From an uncultured Flavobacteriaceae bacterium (GTDB lineage Bacteria > Bacteroidota > Bacteroidia > Flavobacteriales > Flavobacteriaceae), in contig CANLWB010000003.1 of NCBI GenBank assembly GCA_947494695.1, positions 62,001-126,000 on the forward strand: a stretch of DNA of 64,000 nucleotides. Direction: 5' to 3'. Under the pieces are notes generated by a model, which was given only the letters and a program-made list of their open reading frames with translations, did no database searches and had not been told where the DNA came from. Shown here piece after piece: positions 26,401 through 35,541 of the stretch (within the stretch, counting starts at the first letter, position 1; each line of letters begins with the position of its first letter). A program made the translations under genes and the position numbers.

Positions 26401-27585
26401 AAATGATTGTGTTGACGTATTGAAAATAGCTATTCCTCCTCCGTTAGTACTCAAATAAACCCGTTTATCATCTATTTTGGATATTTCAGTGATATTATTA
26501 GCTCTTATTCCATATTTAAAACCCATTTTAGTATTATACTTATTGAATGGGTTTTTATTTAATTCGAATTTAAAAAGTCCTTCATTAAAAGTACCTAACC
26601 AATAATCACCCTTAGAGGTTTCATAAAAACAACTGCTTTTTAAATCCCTAGATTGATCTTGGAAATAAGAGATATTAGTACTTTTATTATTTCTAAAATC
26701 ATTGATATTTCCTACCTCAATCACCCCACCCTTTAATAAACCTAGCCACAGTTTTTCTTTCGAGTCTATTAAACTACTATTAAATACATACTCAGTAAAT
26801 TTTTTTTCTTTGGCCCTAAAGATAAATTCACCTTTTTGTGTATCTTCAATCTCAACAATTCCTACTCCTTTCGACAAGGTTATCAAAAAAGTAGTTTCAT
26901 CTATTGAATTAATAGAAAAGCTTTGAGCTATTTCATCTCCTAAAACTTTTCTAAAAGCTTTAGTTTTTAAATTAAAAACGACGAGACCTCTAGAAGTAGC
27001 ATATAGTACATTAAATTTATCTATAACTATACCTTGAAAAAAAAAAGTATTTTCTTGAGATAACTTATCTTTATAGAAGTATTTCCCTTTAAAATTATAA
27101 TTTTCATCAAAAATTATAATTTCAGATTCTTCTGTAGCACATAATATTACGCCATTATCATTCGAAATTATGTTTCTAACAATAGGGCCTGTTACTCCTT
27201 TTTTAAGAGATGAATTAGAAAATAAATTTTCAAACTGTTTTTTGGACAAATCATAAAGCGTAATTCCTTCATCAGTTCCTATCCAAATTTTTCCTTTTTT
27301 ATCTTCAAAAAGAGTTCTTACCCTATTACTTATCAAAGATTTTTCATCAATTCTATTTTTATAAATTTTAAACTTATAGCCATCATATAAACTAAGACCT
27401 TCATATGTAGCAAACCATAAATACCCATTCGAATCTTCTAAAATAGAAGTTACTCCATTATGAGATAATCCGCTAGAAATTGTAAGATTAGAAGAATATT
27501 CTAGTGTTTTTTTTTGAGCAAATAAAAAAAAGGTTAGAAAAAAAAATAACAGAGAGAGAGAAAGCTTGTATATTCTTTTTTTCAT
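23449..27585 (-). CDS. Hybrid two-component system regulator (HTCS) of the PUL
   Basis: 1378 aa, one chain from sensor to DNA binding. Seen: a signal peptide ending LFAQ; about 14 two-component propeller repeats (for example ILEDSNGYLWFATYEGLSLY and FEDKKGKIWIGTDEGITLY), residues 30-690; a Y_Y_Y domain with FSGLQPGEYQLNAAASNS (about 730-800); one membrane span (about 805-830); HisKA with FFSNISHEIKTPLTLI (His near 860); HATPase with NLLNNAFKYTKKG and GSGIGLAFSKRLVE; a receiver with IIISDLLMPELNG (Asp near 1168) and IKKPF; and a C-terminal AraC-type HTH (about 1270-1370). Such proteins bind an oligosaccharide in the periplasm and activate the PUL. It sits between the sulfatase/GH2 operon and the GH110-susCD operon, and presumably controls both. 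Confidence 0.95.
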   Translation of the reverse strand: MKKRIYKLSLSLLFFFLTFFLFAQKKTLEYSSNLTISSGLSHNGVTSILEDSNGYLWFATYEGLSLYDGYKFKIYKNRIDEKSLISNRVRTLFEDKKGKIWIGTDEGITLYDLSKKQFENLFSNSSLKKGVTGPIVRNIISNDNGVILCATEESEIIIFDENYNFKGKYFYKDKLSQENTFFFQGIVIDKFNVLYATSRGLVVFNLKTKAFRKVLGDEIAQSFSINSIDETTFLITLSKGVGIVEIEDTQKGEFIFRAKEKKFTEYVFNSSLIDSKEKLWLGLLKGGVIEVGNINDFRNNKSTNISYFQDQSRDLKSSCFYETSKGDYWLGTFNEGLFKFELNKNPFNKYNTKMGFKYGIRANNITEISKIDDKRVYLSTNGGGIAIFNTSTQSFEPVRNSLLKNGINQLGSIFNDSRQNLWFRVNTVGLCRLKKDDTQIEVVNNAEPPLFDYIHIQNYTEDREGNIWVVGNYGVYKVVINDKNEITRVESINDNNYFKSGKLGFVRYVYADPLLDCVWIGTDKDGLFKIETKTPLYNAKINQFINEVGNNESLSNNFVSSIIRLPNNELWVGTEGGGFCKVLNSNAKPKFIAFSEKNGLSNNVVKSILYDKEYNLWIATNIGLNKFNTKDYSFRRFTDSDGLPFEDFWYASANLENGYLMFSGLDGFCYFKPEAILNKESLPRVELGNFKLYNKPVSVGDSINNRVLFHKRLADIEQLELKHNENVFSLDVTSLHYSNPKNHHIKYKLLPLNDDWVKVSSDQKTVYFSGLQPGEYQLNAAASNSLNEWTPIQSLKITIAKPFWETTLAYFLYFLAAVLIVFLVTKVIFRIQSLNHKVELEQLEKDNVKHLNSAKLRFFSNISHEIKTPLTLISGPIDLLIQEFGRNFNAVEKLKLIQRQSKKMLQLVDQVHDFQKADFELLKMNYSHFHFNLFIEELLKDFEFLAKNEGKELSLKKNKSDIYVSADKQKLEKIFNNLLNNAFKYTKKGDSISLEINNEDKDLIVSVIDTGRGIDNKDLKHVFERFYQSHKRHESYIGGSGIGLAFSKRLVEMHYGYVSAESEINEGTTFTVRLPIVKKEKSNKETNEKEILLAAEKELENNPVLINNNGIEDLKVDTEFSNATIFYAEDNLDMRLFVSNSLSKFFSVTPFVNGQECLDAMENEWPDIIISDLLMPELNGLDLCKSVKSDVKTSHIPIILLTACVTSEDRIQGLRDGADAYIKKPFNMEHLVTRVEALLQNRKQLRERYQIGIPLTKENNKNNANDNAFLEKLYNLMAENLDNQDLDINTFARELFLNRTLFFQKVKALTNHTPFELLKMYRLTKGAEFLIQERLSVKEVTMRTGFKSRTHFTRLFKEKYGTTPSTYAEENEKKYGSI

Positions 27586-27698
27586 TGTAAATAGAGATTA
27601 ATAAGTTTATCGAAATTTATCCAAAATAAATAGCTCAACAAATCAACTTGATGTTTTTTTTCAAAATCGAAGATATTAAGTTAAAAATCACTTTAATT

Positions 27699-29153
27699 TC
27701 AAAATGGAAACACTTGTGATTGCTCACTAGCCGTATCCATCAAAACTTTAAGCTTCTTAACTATTTCAGGATGTTGAGATGCCATATTATTAGCTTCTGT
27801 TTCATCACTTATTAAATTATATAGTTCAAAATCTTTTAAATTGTTTTTACGTGTTTCATACCAAACACCTTTCCAATTTCCTTTCCTTATAGCTTTTCTT
27901 CCTCCCTTTATATTGAATTCCCAATACAAATATTCGTGTTCCTTTTGGTTCCCCGAACCTAATAACGTTGGAAGTAAAGAGATGCCATCAACTTCTTCTG
28001 GTGTATCTATTTTTGCTATTTCAGTGAATGTTGGAAGAATATCCCAAAAAGCAGAAACATGATTAGTAATAGTTCCTCTTTTTATTTCATTAGGCCACGT
28101 AACTATAAAAGGACTTCTTATACCTCCTTCATACAAATCGCGTTTAATACCTCTAAGTCCACCACTACTATTAAAAAACTCAGGGTTTGCTCCTCCCTCT
28201 CTAGCAGGACCATTATCACTTGCAAACATGATTATAGTGTTATCTGCAATATTTAATTCTTTTAATTTAGCTACTATTTGTCCAACATAATTATCTAGTC
28301 TATTAATCATTGTGGCGTATGTAGCATATGGCTTTTCTTGAGGTGCATATTCGTACCATACCATATCTAAATCTCCATAATCTGAAGTATAATTAAGGCT
28401 GTTAGTATGTGGTACTTCATCAAATTCATTTTTATATTTAGAAAATATCGAGTCTTTTGGAGACACCAATTCTGCATGTGGAATTATTGATGGTATGTAT
28501 GCAAAAAACGGTTTGTCTTTATTTGTTTCTATAAACTCTAATGTAGCTTGTTGAATCTTTTCTGGTGCGTAGATTGTTTTTTGTTTCCAATCATTACCCT
28601 TAAGAGAATCTATCTCTTGATTATGGTTTAAATATGGTGGGTAATAGCGATGTGCCAATTTTTGATCATTATACCCATAAAACTCGTCAAAGCCTTGTTT
28701 GTTAGGGTCTCCTTCATTAAAACCTAGCCCCCATTTCCCAAACATGCCTGTAGTATACCCTGCTTGTTTTAACAATTCAGCTATAGTAATAGCTGAAGCA
28801 GGTAAAGGCTCTTGTCCTCCTTTCCCTTCTTTAATCTCTTTATTTCCTCTTATTGGGGTATGCCCTGTATGTTGTCCAGTCATAAGAGAAGAACGCGCTG
28901 GGGCGCAAACTGCAGCTCCGCTGTAATGTTGTGTAAACTTCATACCTCTGGAAGCTAATGCATCAATATGTGGAGTCTTAAACTTTTCCTGTCCGTAGCA
29001 ACTTAAGTCTCCATAACCTAAATCATCTGCTAGTATATAAATGATATTTGGTTTTGTTTCTATGGTTTTGATTTTATTTTTAGTTGTATCCTTTTGTTGT
29101 TTACAACCTATTAAAGTTATAATGCCAAATATAAAGATGGAAATTAATCTCAT
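27699..29153 (-). CDS. Formylglycine sulfatase, S1 family (lipoprotein)
   Basis: 484 aa. The leader ends LIGC, so it is a probable lipoprotein. Near the N-terminus NIIYILADDLGYGDLSCYG supplies the calcium-binding Asp pair. CAPARSSLMTGQHTGHTPIR carries the CxPxR motif, with Cys83 predicted to mature to formylglycine. GKWGLG and FASDNGP are the usual later sulfatase motifs. It removes sulfate esters from the glycan in the periplasm or at the surface. It is the last gene of a tight run (10 bp after the GH2 at 29164). It resembles 35542-36960 more than 34006-35538. Subfamily and position specificity cannot be read from the sequence by eye. A sulfatase-maturating enzyme must be encoded elsewhere. 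Confidence 0.9.
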   Translation of the reverse strand: MRLISIFIFGIITLIGCKQQKDTTKNKIKTIETKPNIIYILADDLGYGDLSCYGQEKFKTPHIDALASRGMKFTQHYSGAAVCAPARSSLMTGQHTGHTPIRGNKEIKEGKGGQEPLPASAITIAELLKQAGYTTGMFGKWGLGFNEGDPNKQGFDEFYGYNDQKLAHRYYPPYLNHNQEIDSLKGNDWKQKTIYAPEKIQQATLEFIETNKDKPFFAYIPSIIPHAELVSPKDSIFSKYKNEFDEVPHTNSLNYTSDYGDLDMVWYEYAPQEKPYATYATMINRLDNYVGQIVAKLKELNIADNTIIMFASDNGPAREGGANPEFFNSSGGLRGIKRDLYEGGIRSPFIVTWPNEIKRGTITNHVSAFWDILPTFTEIAKIDTPEEVDGISLLPTLLGSGNQKEHEYLYWEFNIKGGRKAIRKGNWKGVWYETRKNNLKDFELYNLISDETEANNMASQHPEIVKKLKVLMDTASEQSQVFPF

Positions 29154-29163
29154 TCTTTTGATT

Positions 29164-31620
29164 TTATTTGAGTTTTAAAACTCCTTTTTTAATATCGTCT
29201 GCTTCAACTGTAAGTTTAGCCTCTTCAAACAGTTTTTTTGTTTTCAATATAACTAAACAAGTTCCTCGATGAGTCTTTCTAGTTTGAATATCACTTGCTG
29301 GTGTTGCATCATACATATTACCATTTGAAAGCCCTAAGATTTCAGCATCTCCTTCTATTTTGAAATGTAAATCTTTTGGTATATGCGTAATTAAATTCCT
29401 TTTTTTATCTATTAGAGACACTTCTACTTGTAGAGTACTTTCAGGTTGAATCGCTTTTTTATATAATTCGAAGTCAATACTATGTGGCTCACCTGTTGTT
29501 TTTAATTCAAATTGGCATACCTCTTTTCCAGATATTACACCAATTGCTTTTAACGTTCCTTCTTTAAAAGGGATATCCCTCCATTTCATTATCCAATTAG
29601 AAAAATTAGCTAGTTTTTTGTTGCCTATCAACTTATCATTTAGATATAAGTTTACAGATTCACAATTTGTATAAGTTACTAAATCTTTTTTCTCATTCTC
29701 TTTAAAATTCCATGTTTCGAGTATAGTAGGCCATCCCCAACGTCCTGAATTAGAAAAATCATCTGCATCATCTTTGTAAATGGCAATTCGTACCATGGGC
29801 TTCTCTGACCAAAATGCTTGATAAAGATAGGATTCTGATTTTTTAAAACCAGAAATATCTAACAAACCGCTGGTTGAACCTAATCTAGGAAAGCTTTTAG
29901 ATTCTCCTAAATAGTCTATACCTACCCAAAGAAAAAGCCCCATGTTGTGGTCATTTTCCAAAACATCAATCCAAGGTGAACGCTCAATATTTGCAAAACG
30001 CTTTTCAGAAGAGCTATTAAAATAACGATAACTTTCGGTACTTACATAAGGTTTTCCTGGGTTTTTATTCCCTATATCTTTACACCATTGTTCTCCATAG
30101 TTTAAAGCTATTAAATCCATTTCGTTACAAGTGTTGATTATAGCATCAATTTTATTATTTACCTTACCGTCCAATCCTCTTTCCATACCAGAAATAACAG
30201 GTCTTGTAGCATCTAAATTTCTAACAAAAGAGGTATATTTTCTTAAACCTTGAACTTGTTCTTCGGCTTCTGGTGGGTAATTCTCATTCCCTACACTCCA
30301 CATAATCACACTGGGGTGATTCCTGTCACGTTCTATAGTCGCTTTATAATTTTTTTGCCATTCAAATTCAAAATACGGGTCTCCAAATCCGTTAGGGTTA
30401 AAAAAATTGTTTAGTCCTTTTCCCTTTTTATTATTGGTTTTATCTGCATTCCATTTATCAACAAACTCGTTCATTACGAGAAAGCCCTTTTCATCACATA
30501 AATCTAAAAATTCAGGTGATGGCGGATTGTGCGCCGCTCTTATAGCATTACACCCTATTTCTTTTAGCTTATTTAATCGTCTCTCCCATATTTCAATAGG
30601 AACAGCTACCCCCATTACTCCTCCGTCATTATGCAAACAAACACCTTTTAACTTTAAATTTTTGCCATTAAGAAAAAAACCTTTTTGAGCATCAAAATCT
30701 ATAGTTCTAATTCCAAATGTTGTTTCATAAACATCTACTATTTCTGAATTTACCATCACCTTTGTTTTTGCTGTATAAAGTGTTGGAGATGTAACAGACC
30801 ATAAATTAGGCGTTTGAATATAGAGTTGTTGCTCTACTGTTTTAGATGTTTTTCTAGCGATAGTGTCCATAGTATTTACTTTAGCTACTTGCTGTCCACC
30901 ACTATCATAAACTACAGTTTCTAATTTAAACCCTTTGGATTCTATCTGATTTCGCAAGGTTGTTTCAATAACAACCTTCGCCTTATTTTTATTGACTTCA
31001 GGCGTTTTTATGAATGTACCCCATTGCTTAATAGCCAATTTATTTGTAGCTACCAAACGTACATTTCTATATATACCTGATCCTGAGTACCATCTACAAT
31101 TGGGTTGAATAGAATTATCTACTTTTAAAGCAAGTGTATTGACTTCTCCAAAATTCAGAAAGGAGGTTATGTTATAGTAAAAACTAGTGTACCCGTCATG
31201 TTGATTACCAACATAATGACCATTTACCCAAAGTGTTGAATTTTTATAAACACCATCAAATACTATCCTAAACTCTTTATTAGAATAAGATTTGGGAATA
31301 GCTATAGTTTTTCTATACCAAGCTATACCTCCAGGTAACCATGCATTTCTCCCTGAATTAGTTTTGCTATAATCAAATTCAATACTCCAATCATGTGGCA
31401 CATCTAATGTTCTCCAATTTGCATCATCAAAGTCAATAGCATTGTATGAAGTGCTATCTGATAATTTAAACTTCCACCTTTTGTTTAAATTTATTATTGA
31501 ACGGTTATTATTTTCAAAATCTAAAGTTTCAGTAAATGAAGATTCTTGTTGAGCAATACCATGGTATGATAACAGGAATGTACAAATAAAAATGATATTA
31601 TATTGTATTGACTTTGCCAT
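29164..31620 (-). CDS. GH2-family beta-galactosidase-like enzyme
   Basis: 818 aa. Signal peptide ending HGIAQQ (about residue 24). The GH2 order is complete: a sugar-binding jelly roll (WRTLDVPHDWSIE, about 60-215), an Ig-like domain (215-320), a TIM barrel with LKGVCLHNDGG, IGCNAIRAAHNPPSP, IMWSVGNEN (acid/base Glu446) and PYVSTESYR (nucleophile Glu529), then C-terminal sandwiches of the DUF4982 type (ETWNFKENEKKDLVTYTNCE). It is likely an exo-beta-galactosidase on desulfated oligosaccharides in the periplasm. It is 18 bp downstream of a second, quite different GH2 gene and 10 bp upstream of a sulfatase. The exact sugar (galactose, 6-sulfogalactose, or another) is not determined by these motifs. 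Confidence 0.9.
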   Translation of the reverse strand: MAKSIQYNIIFICTFLLSYHGIAQQESSFTETLDFENNNRSIINLNKRWKFKLSDSTSYNAIDFDDANWRTLDVPHDWSIEFDYSKTNSGRNAWLPGGIAWYRKTIAIPKSYSNKEFRIVFDGVYKNSTLWVNGHYVGNQHDGYTSFYYNITSFLNFGEVNTLALKVDNSIQPNCRWYSGSGIYRNVRLVATNKLAIKQWGTFIKTPEVNKNKAKVVIETTLRNQIESKGFKLETVVYDSGGQQVAKVNTMDTIARKTSKTVEQQLYIQTPNLWSVTSPTLYTAKTKVMVNSEIVDVYETTFGIRTIDFDAQKGFFLNGKNLKLKGVCLHNDGGVMGVAVPIEIWERRLNKLKEIGCNAIRAAHNPPSPEFLDLCDEKGFLVMNEFVDKWNADKTNNKKGKGLNNFFNPNGFGDPYFEFEWQKNYKATIERDRNHPSVIMWSVGNENYPPEAEEQVQGLRKYTSFVRNLDATRPVISGMERGLDGKVNNKIDAIINTCNEMDLIALNYGEQWCKDIGNKNPGKPYVSTESYRYFNSSSEKRFANIERSPWIDVLENDHNMGLFLWVGIDYLGESKSFPRLGSTSGLLDISGFKKSESYLYQAFWSEKPMVRIAIYKDDADDFSNSGRWGWPTILETWNFKENEKKDLVTYTNCESVNLYLNDKLIGNKKLANFSNWIMKWRDIPFKEGTLKAIGVISGKEVCQFELKTTGEPHSIDFELYKKAIQPESTLQVEVSLIDKKRNLITHIPKDLHFKIEGDAEILGLSNGNMYDATPASDIQTRKTHRGTCLVILKTKKLFEEAKLTVEADDIKKGVLKLK

Positions 31621-31638
31621 TATAACGAATAGGTATAC

Positions 31639-33993
31639 TTATTTTATCTCAAATTCTATATCTCCAGAAAGATTGGCCGATTTTGCTAAAATCGTAACTT
31701 TTTCTTTAGTATTTCCAATTTTAATTAGAGCTGTAGCTATACCTGCCTCTGCGATAATTGGTTCTATATTTACAACTGTAATTTCTCCATTGATACTTAA
31801 AGTTATTTCTTCTGAAAAGTCTGGACTTATAGTCCCATTATCATCAACCGCAGCTATATAAAGAAACAACACATCATTGACACCCGCCTGAGGTGATTTA
31901 CCACTCTCATCTAACCACAATTTTAATTTGGTTGGTTTTTTTGGTGTTTTTACAATATCTGTTTTAATCTCTTTCCCGTTTATATACCCTACTGCTTTTA
32001 GTGTTCCTGCTTTAAACTTTGGTATTTTGAAGGTAAATGGTGGATGGTTCAAATGTGTAGAAATTTCATCTTCATCTGGCTTTTGTGAGGCTACTAATTC
32101 ATCATCTAAAAATAGTTTTACTTCATCACAATTACTAAATACCTTTGCATTTAAAGGTGATTTAGAATTCCAATAACTCCCAATCTTAACTATAGTATCT
32201 TCGTCTAAATCTCGCTGACTTTGATAAAAATAGTAGGCCAATTTTGGTAATCTAAAGATATCCATAATACCACATCTGGCAATCCAAGTATCATACCCAC
32301 GATTATAGTCATACATTACCCAATAACTATCTGAATATGCTGGCGTAGCTAAGTTATCATTATGTGCTTCTTGTACATTTTTAACTTGCCTTAGCATGCG
32401 TTCTTCTCCAAACCCTCTAGCCTGTCTACTACTCATTTCATCACGCAAATCGTTAGGTAAGTTATCTTGATTTAATCCTGCATTTTTTGAATAATATTCC
32501 CAATCACCATATTCTGAAACTGAATAAGGTTTATCTTTTAGCTCATGAGGATCTAGTATTCTATGCTGGCGAGCCTGTAAATAAATATCATACACATCGT
32601 CCATCCACCCGCAAGAGTATACATGTTCTCCAGGATATTCTTTATGAACCATATCATTCAATTTTTCCATGAAAGGAACAGGCATTTGTGTTTCATTGAG
32701 TGATACTTCCCATGCCAATACACAAGGATGGTTTCTATCTCGCCTTATTAGGTTTCTAGCACTATTGTAGCAATAGTCTCTAAAGGCATCGCTATCTAAA
32801 TAATATTGCCACCCAAGAATGGCATCTATAACTACCAATCCTAGTTCATCACATGCGTTCATAAATGCAGGAGAATGTGGGTAATGTGATAATCTAATAT
32901 AATCAAAGCCCGCATCTTTTATCTTTTTTGCATCACGGTATTGCGCATTATCTGAAAGGGCATAACCAATAAATGGATAATCCTGGTGTCTGTTTGTTCC
33001 TCTTAAGAATGTCTGTTTTCCATTGATATAAAGCTTATTGTCTTTAAATGCAAACTCCCTAATTCCAAATCGGGTTATCTCTTTATCTATTTCGATACCG
33101 TTTATCAAAATTTTGGTCTCTAAATGATACAAATTGGGGGTTTTGGGCGACCATAAATTGGGATTCATCAATGTATAGCGTTCCTCAATATTTCGGTCAC
33201 TTTCTGCTTCTATTTTGACTTTTTCAGATTTTTGTTCCTTTACCAATTCATCCTTATAAAAAATGGATTGTACAATTTCAACCTCTTTAGGTTGTTTGCT
33301 TTCATTTATAACATGTGTTTTTACTTTAACAACAGACTGTTTTTCTGAAACTTCAGGAGTTGTTACAAACACCCCTCCTCCTGCTTGTTTTTCAGCTAAA
33401 ATTGGATGTGATATGTAAACATTTTCTTTTATGGTTAACCAGACATTACGATACATACCTCCATAAGTACTAAAATCTAATCTTTTTAATGGTTTAGGTC
33501 CTGTAATAGGGTTATCTGTGTTGTTTAATCTAACTACAATCAAGTTATCTTGTCCCTGTTTCACATACTGTGTTACGTCTACAATCACAGGCAAGTAGCC
33601 TCCCTGATGTATTTTAACTTCCTCTCCATTAACATAAACTATAGAATGGTTCATTGCTGCTTCAAGCTCAACAATTATTTTTTTATCACCTGATAATTTT
33701 GGTAGTACGAAAGTTTTACGATACCAACAGATGCCTTGCCATTGGTTATTTACAACTAGAGGCTCAATATTAGAGGTATGCGGTAAGCTTACATCTTCCC
33801 AATTAGAATCGTCAAATTCTTCATTTATATATTTCATATCAGAACTTGGAGTATCATCTGATATGTGAAATTTCCAATTGGAATTGAAATTAATCTTAGC
33901 ATTAACATTATCCTCATTGCAAGATTCTATGCTTAAAGTTGTTATTAGGATTATAACAGCAACAGATAATTTCTTAAAAAAAGTAAGCTTCAT
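31639..33993 (-). CDS. GH2-family enzyme, lipoprotein, with a variant acid/base motif
   Basis: 784 aa. The leader ends SIESC, so it is a probable lipoprotein. GH2 layout: jelly roll (WEDVSLPHTSNIEPLV), Ig-like domain, TIM barrel with LRGTNRHQDYPFIG, YIRLSHYPHSPAFM and RRDRNHPCVLAWEVSLNET (Glu434 as acid/base) and YSVSEYGDW (nucleophile Glu494), then sandwiches with Big-type strands to the end. The acid/base segment reads VSLNET instead of the common SxGNE, and an insertion rich in Tyr/Trp follows the nucleophile. It diverges strongly from the adjacent GH2, so it probably removes a different residue or linkage. It sits in the five-gene operon between a sulfatase (12 bp) and that GH2 (18 bp). 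Confidence 0.85.
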   Translation of the reverse strand: MKLTFFKKLSVAVIILITTLSIESCNEDNVNAKINFNSNWKFHISDDTPSSDMKYINEEFDDSNWEDVSLPHTSNIEPLVVNNQWQGICWYRKTFVLPKLSGDKKIIVELEAAMNHSIVYVNGEEVKIHQGGYLPVIVDVTQYVKQGQDNLIVVRLNNTDNPITGPKPLKRLDFSTYGGMYRNVWLTIKENVYISHPILAEKQAGGGVFVTTPEVSEKQSVVKVKTHVINESKQPKEVEIVQSIFYKDELVKEQKSEKVKIEAESDRNIEERYTLMNPNLWSPKTPNLYHLETKILINGIEIDKEITRFGIREFAFKDNKLYINGKQTFLRGTNRHQDYPFIGYALSDNAQYRDAKKIKDAGFDYIRLSHYPHSPAFMNACDELGLVVIDAILGWQYYLDSDAFRDYCYNSARNLIRRDRNHPCVLAWEVSLNETQMPVPFMEKLNDMVHKEYPGEHVYSCGWMDDVYDIYLQARQHRILDPHELKDKPYSVSEYGDWEYYSKNAGLNQDNLPNDLRDEMSSRQARGFGEERMLRQVKNVQEAHNDNLATPAYSDSYWVMYDYNRGYDTWIARCGIMDIFRLPKLAYYFYQSQRDLDEDTIVKIGSYWNSKSPLNAKVFSNCDEVKLFLDDELVASQKPDEDEISTHLNHPPFTFKIPKFKAGTLKAVGYINGKEIKTDIVKTPKKPTKLKLWLDESGKSPQAGVNDVLFLYIAAVDDNGTISPDFSEEITLSINGEITVVNIEPIIAEAGIATALIKIGNTKEKVTILAKSANLSGDIEFEIK

Positions 33994-34005
33994 AGTTTGT
34001 AATAA

Positions 34006-35538
34006 TTATTTAGTTTTTGGTTGGCTATTTTTATATAGGCTCATTATTCGCTTATGTCCAATTTCCTCTCCTGCAACCATTTTTGCATAATCCTCAGGCA
34101 TTTCAGTTTTTAACCATTTTATAGCCTGAGGGCCAATCATTTTAGTTGGTTGATAAGTATCACTTACGGGTATCATTTTTGTATCAAAAGCTTTTGTTTC
34201 TTTGCGGAATTTTTCTAAAACCGTTTTAAAATCAGAACTATTTGCCAGGTTATGTAATTGATGTGGATCGTCTTTAAGATTGTATAGTTCTTCTTTAGGC
34301 TTTGAAGGTTCAAAAAAAGGTTTTTGGTTGTCATTTAATTTACCTTCTTTATTTAGCGTGCGCATGACATGTACGGCAGGTCTATAAAATTCTAAATAGG
34401 CTTGATGTGCATCATATGGTACTTCGGGTTTATCATTTCTAATGTAAGACCATTTGTTTGTAGTTACCGCTCTAGATTTTTCTTCAACCTCATCCCATAA
34501 GTCTCTTGCTGCATATACATATTCTCGATTAAAACTCTTGGAAAAAATTGGTTTTCCTGTCATATAATCTGGAATATCTATACCTGCAAAATCTACAATT
34601 GTAGCTGTAATATCTGTGGCACTTACGACCTCTTTTCTTATTTTAGCTCCTTTAAACTTTTTAGGATGATATACAATAAAAGGTATGTGTAAACCGGGGT
34701 CATGTAAATAGCCTTTACCTCTAATATTACATCTACCATTATCACCAATAAAAACAACAATGGTATTCTCTTTTAGTCCTTTCTCTTCTAATTCTTTAAA
34801 AATCATCCCTACTTCATTATCCATATATTCTATTTGATCAAGGTATTTAGCCCAATCTAATCTTATGGCCGGATGATCTGCCATATAGGGTGGTAAGGTT
34901 ACGGTACTCGGATCTATTGGATTTTCAGATTGCTCTCTAATTTCATTCCACCAATCTCCTCGATGCGTTACTTTAAGTTGAATTTGCGCAAAGAAAGGCT
35001 CATCTTCTTTTTCGAATGTATCATACTTATCAAAAAGCCCAAACTGCGTTTTCCCATCCCATTCTCCAATAGGAGTATGTTTAAAATTCACATCTATTTT
35101 TCTTCCTTTTTGAAATACGCTATGATGCCCTAATATAGTAGTGTAACCGGCATTTCTAAGTAATTTTGTGAAAGGCGTGAACGTACTATCTAAGGGTATT
35201 TCTCTGTTACTTCTATGATGATGCGTATTTGTTTTTACTTGATGTGTACCAATCATCATAGCCGATCGACTTGGGGAACATATAGGGTTCGTTACAAATG
35301 TATTTTCAAATAACACCCCTTCATTGGCCATTTTATTTAAGTTAGGGGTTTTAACATTGGGCATTCCATAACACTCTAAATCGACACTAATATCTTCTGC
35401 CATTAACCAAATGATATTTGGCTTTTCTAGCTCTTCAGTCGTTTCCTCACTAGTTACTTTAGAGTTATTTTTAGTCTTACATGCTATAAACAAACATGTA
35501 ATTATTAGCAAGGTTATATATCTTTTTGGTTGAAGCAT
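34006..35538 (-). CDS. Formylglycine sulfatase, S1 family (S1_8-like), lipoprotein
   Basis: 510 aa. Leader ending LFIAC, a lipoprotein. NIIWLMAEDISVDLECYG replaces the usual ADDxG segment with AEDIS. CSPSRSAMMIGTHQ carries CxPxR with Cys87 as the formylglycine site, followed by the His-rich NTHHHRSNREI, and IGDNGRCNIRGKG appears later. The AEDxS start and the HHHRS stretch distinguish it from the other two sulfatases and recall subfamily S1_8. It starts 3 bp after the stop of 35542-36960, so translation is probably coupled. Together with its neighbours it implies at least two chemically different sulfate positions in the substrate. Confidence 0.88.
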   Translation of the reverse strand: MLQPKRYITLLIITCLFIACKTKNNSKVTSEETTEELEKPNIIWLMAEDISVDLECYGMPNVKTPNLNKMANEGVLFENTFVTNPICSPSRSAMMIGTHQVKTNTHHHRSNREIPLDSTFTPFTKLLRNAGYTTILGHHSVFQKGRKIDVNFKHTPIGEWDGKTQFGLFDKYDTFEKEDEPFFAQIQLKVTHRGDWWNEIREQSENPIDPSTVTLPPYMADHPAIRLDWAKYLDQIEYMDNEVGMIFKELEEKGLKENTIVVFIGDNGRCNIRGKGYLHDPGLHIPFIVYHPKKFKGAKIRKEVVSATDITATIVDFAGIDIPDYMTGKPIFSKSFNREYVYAARDLWDEVEEKSRAVTTNKWSYIRNDKPEVPYDAHQAYLEFYRPAVHVMRTLNKEGKLNDNQKPFFEPSKPKEELYNLKDDPHQLHNLANSSDFKTVLEKFRKETKAFDTKMIPVSDTYQPTKMIGPQAIKWLKTEMPEDYAKMVAGEEIGHKRIMSLYKNSQPKTK

Positions 35539-35541
35539 TTT

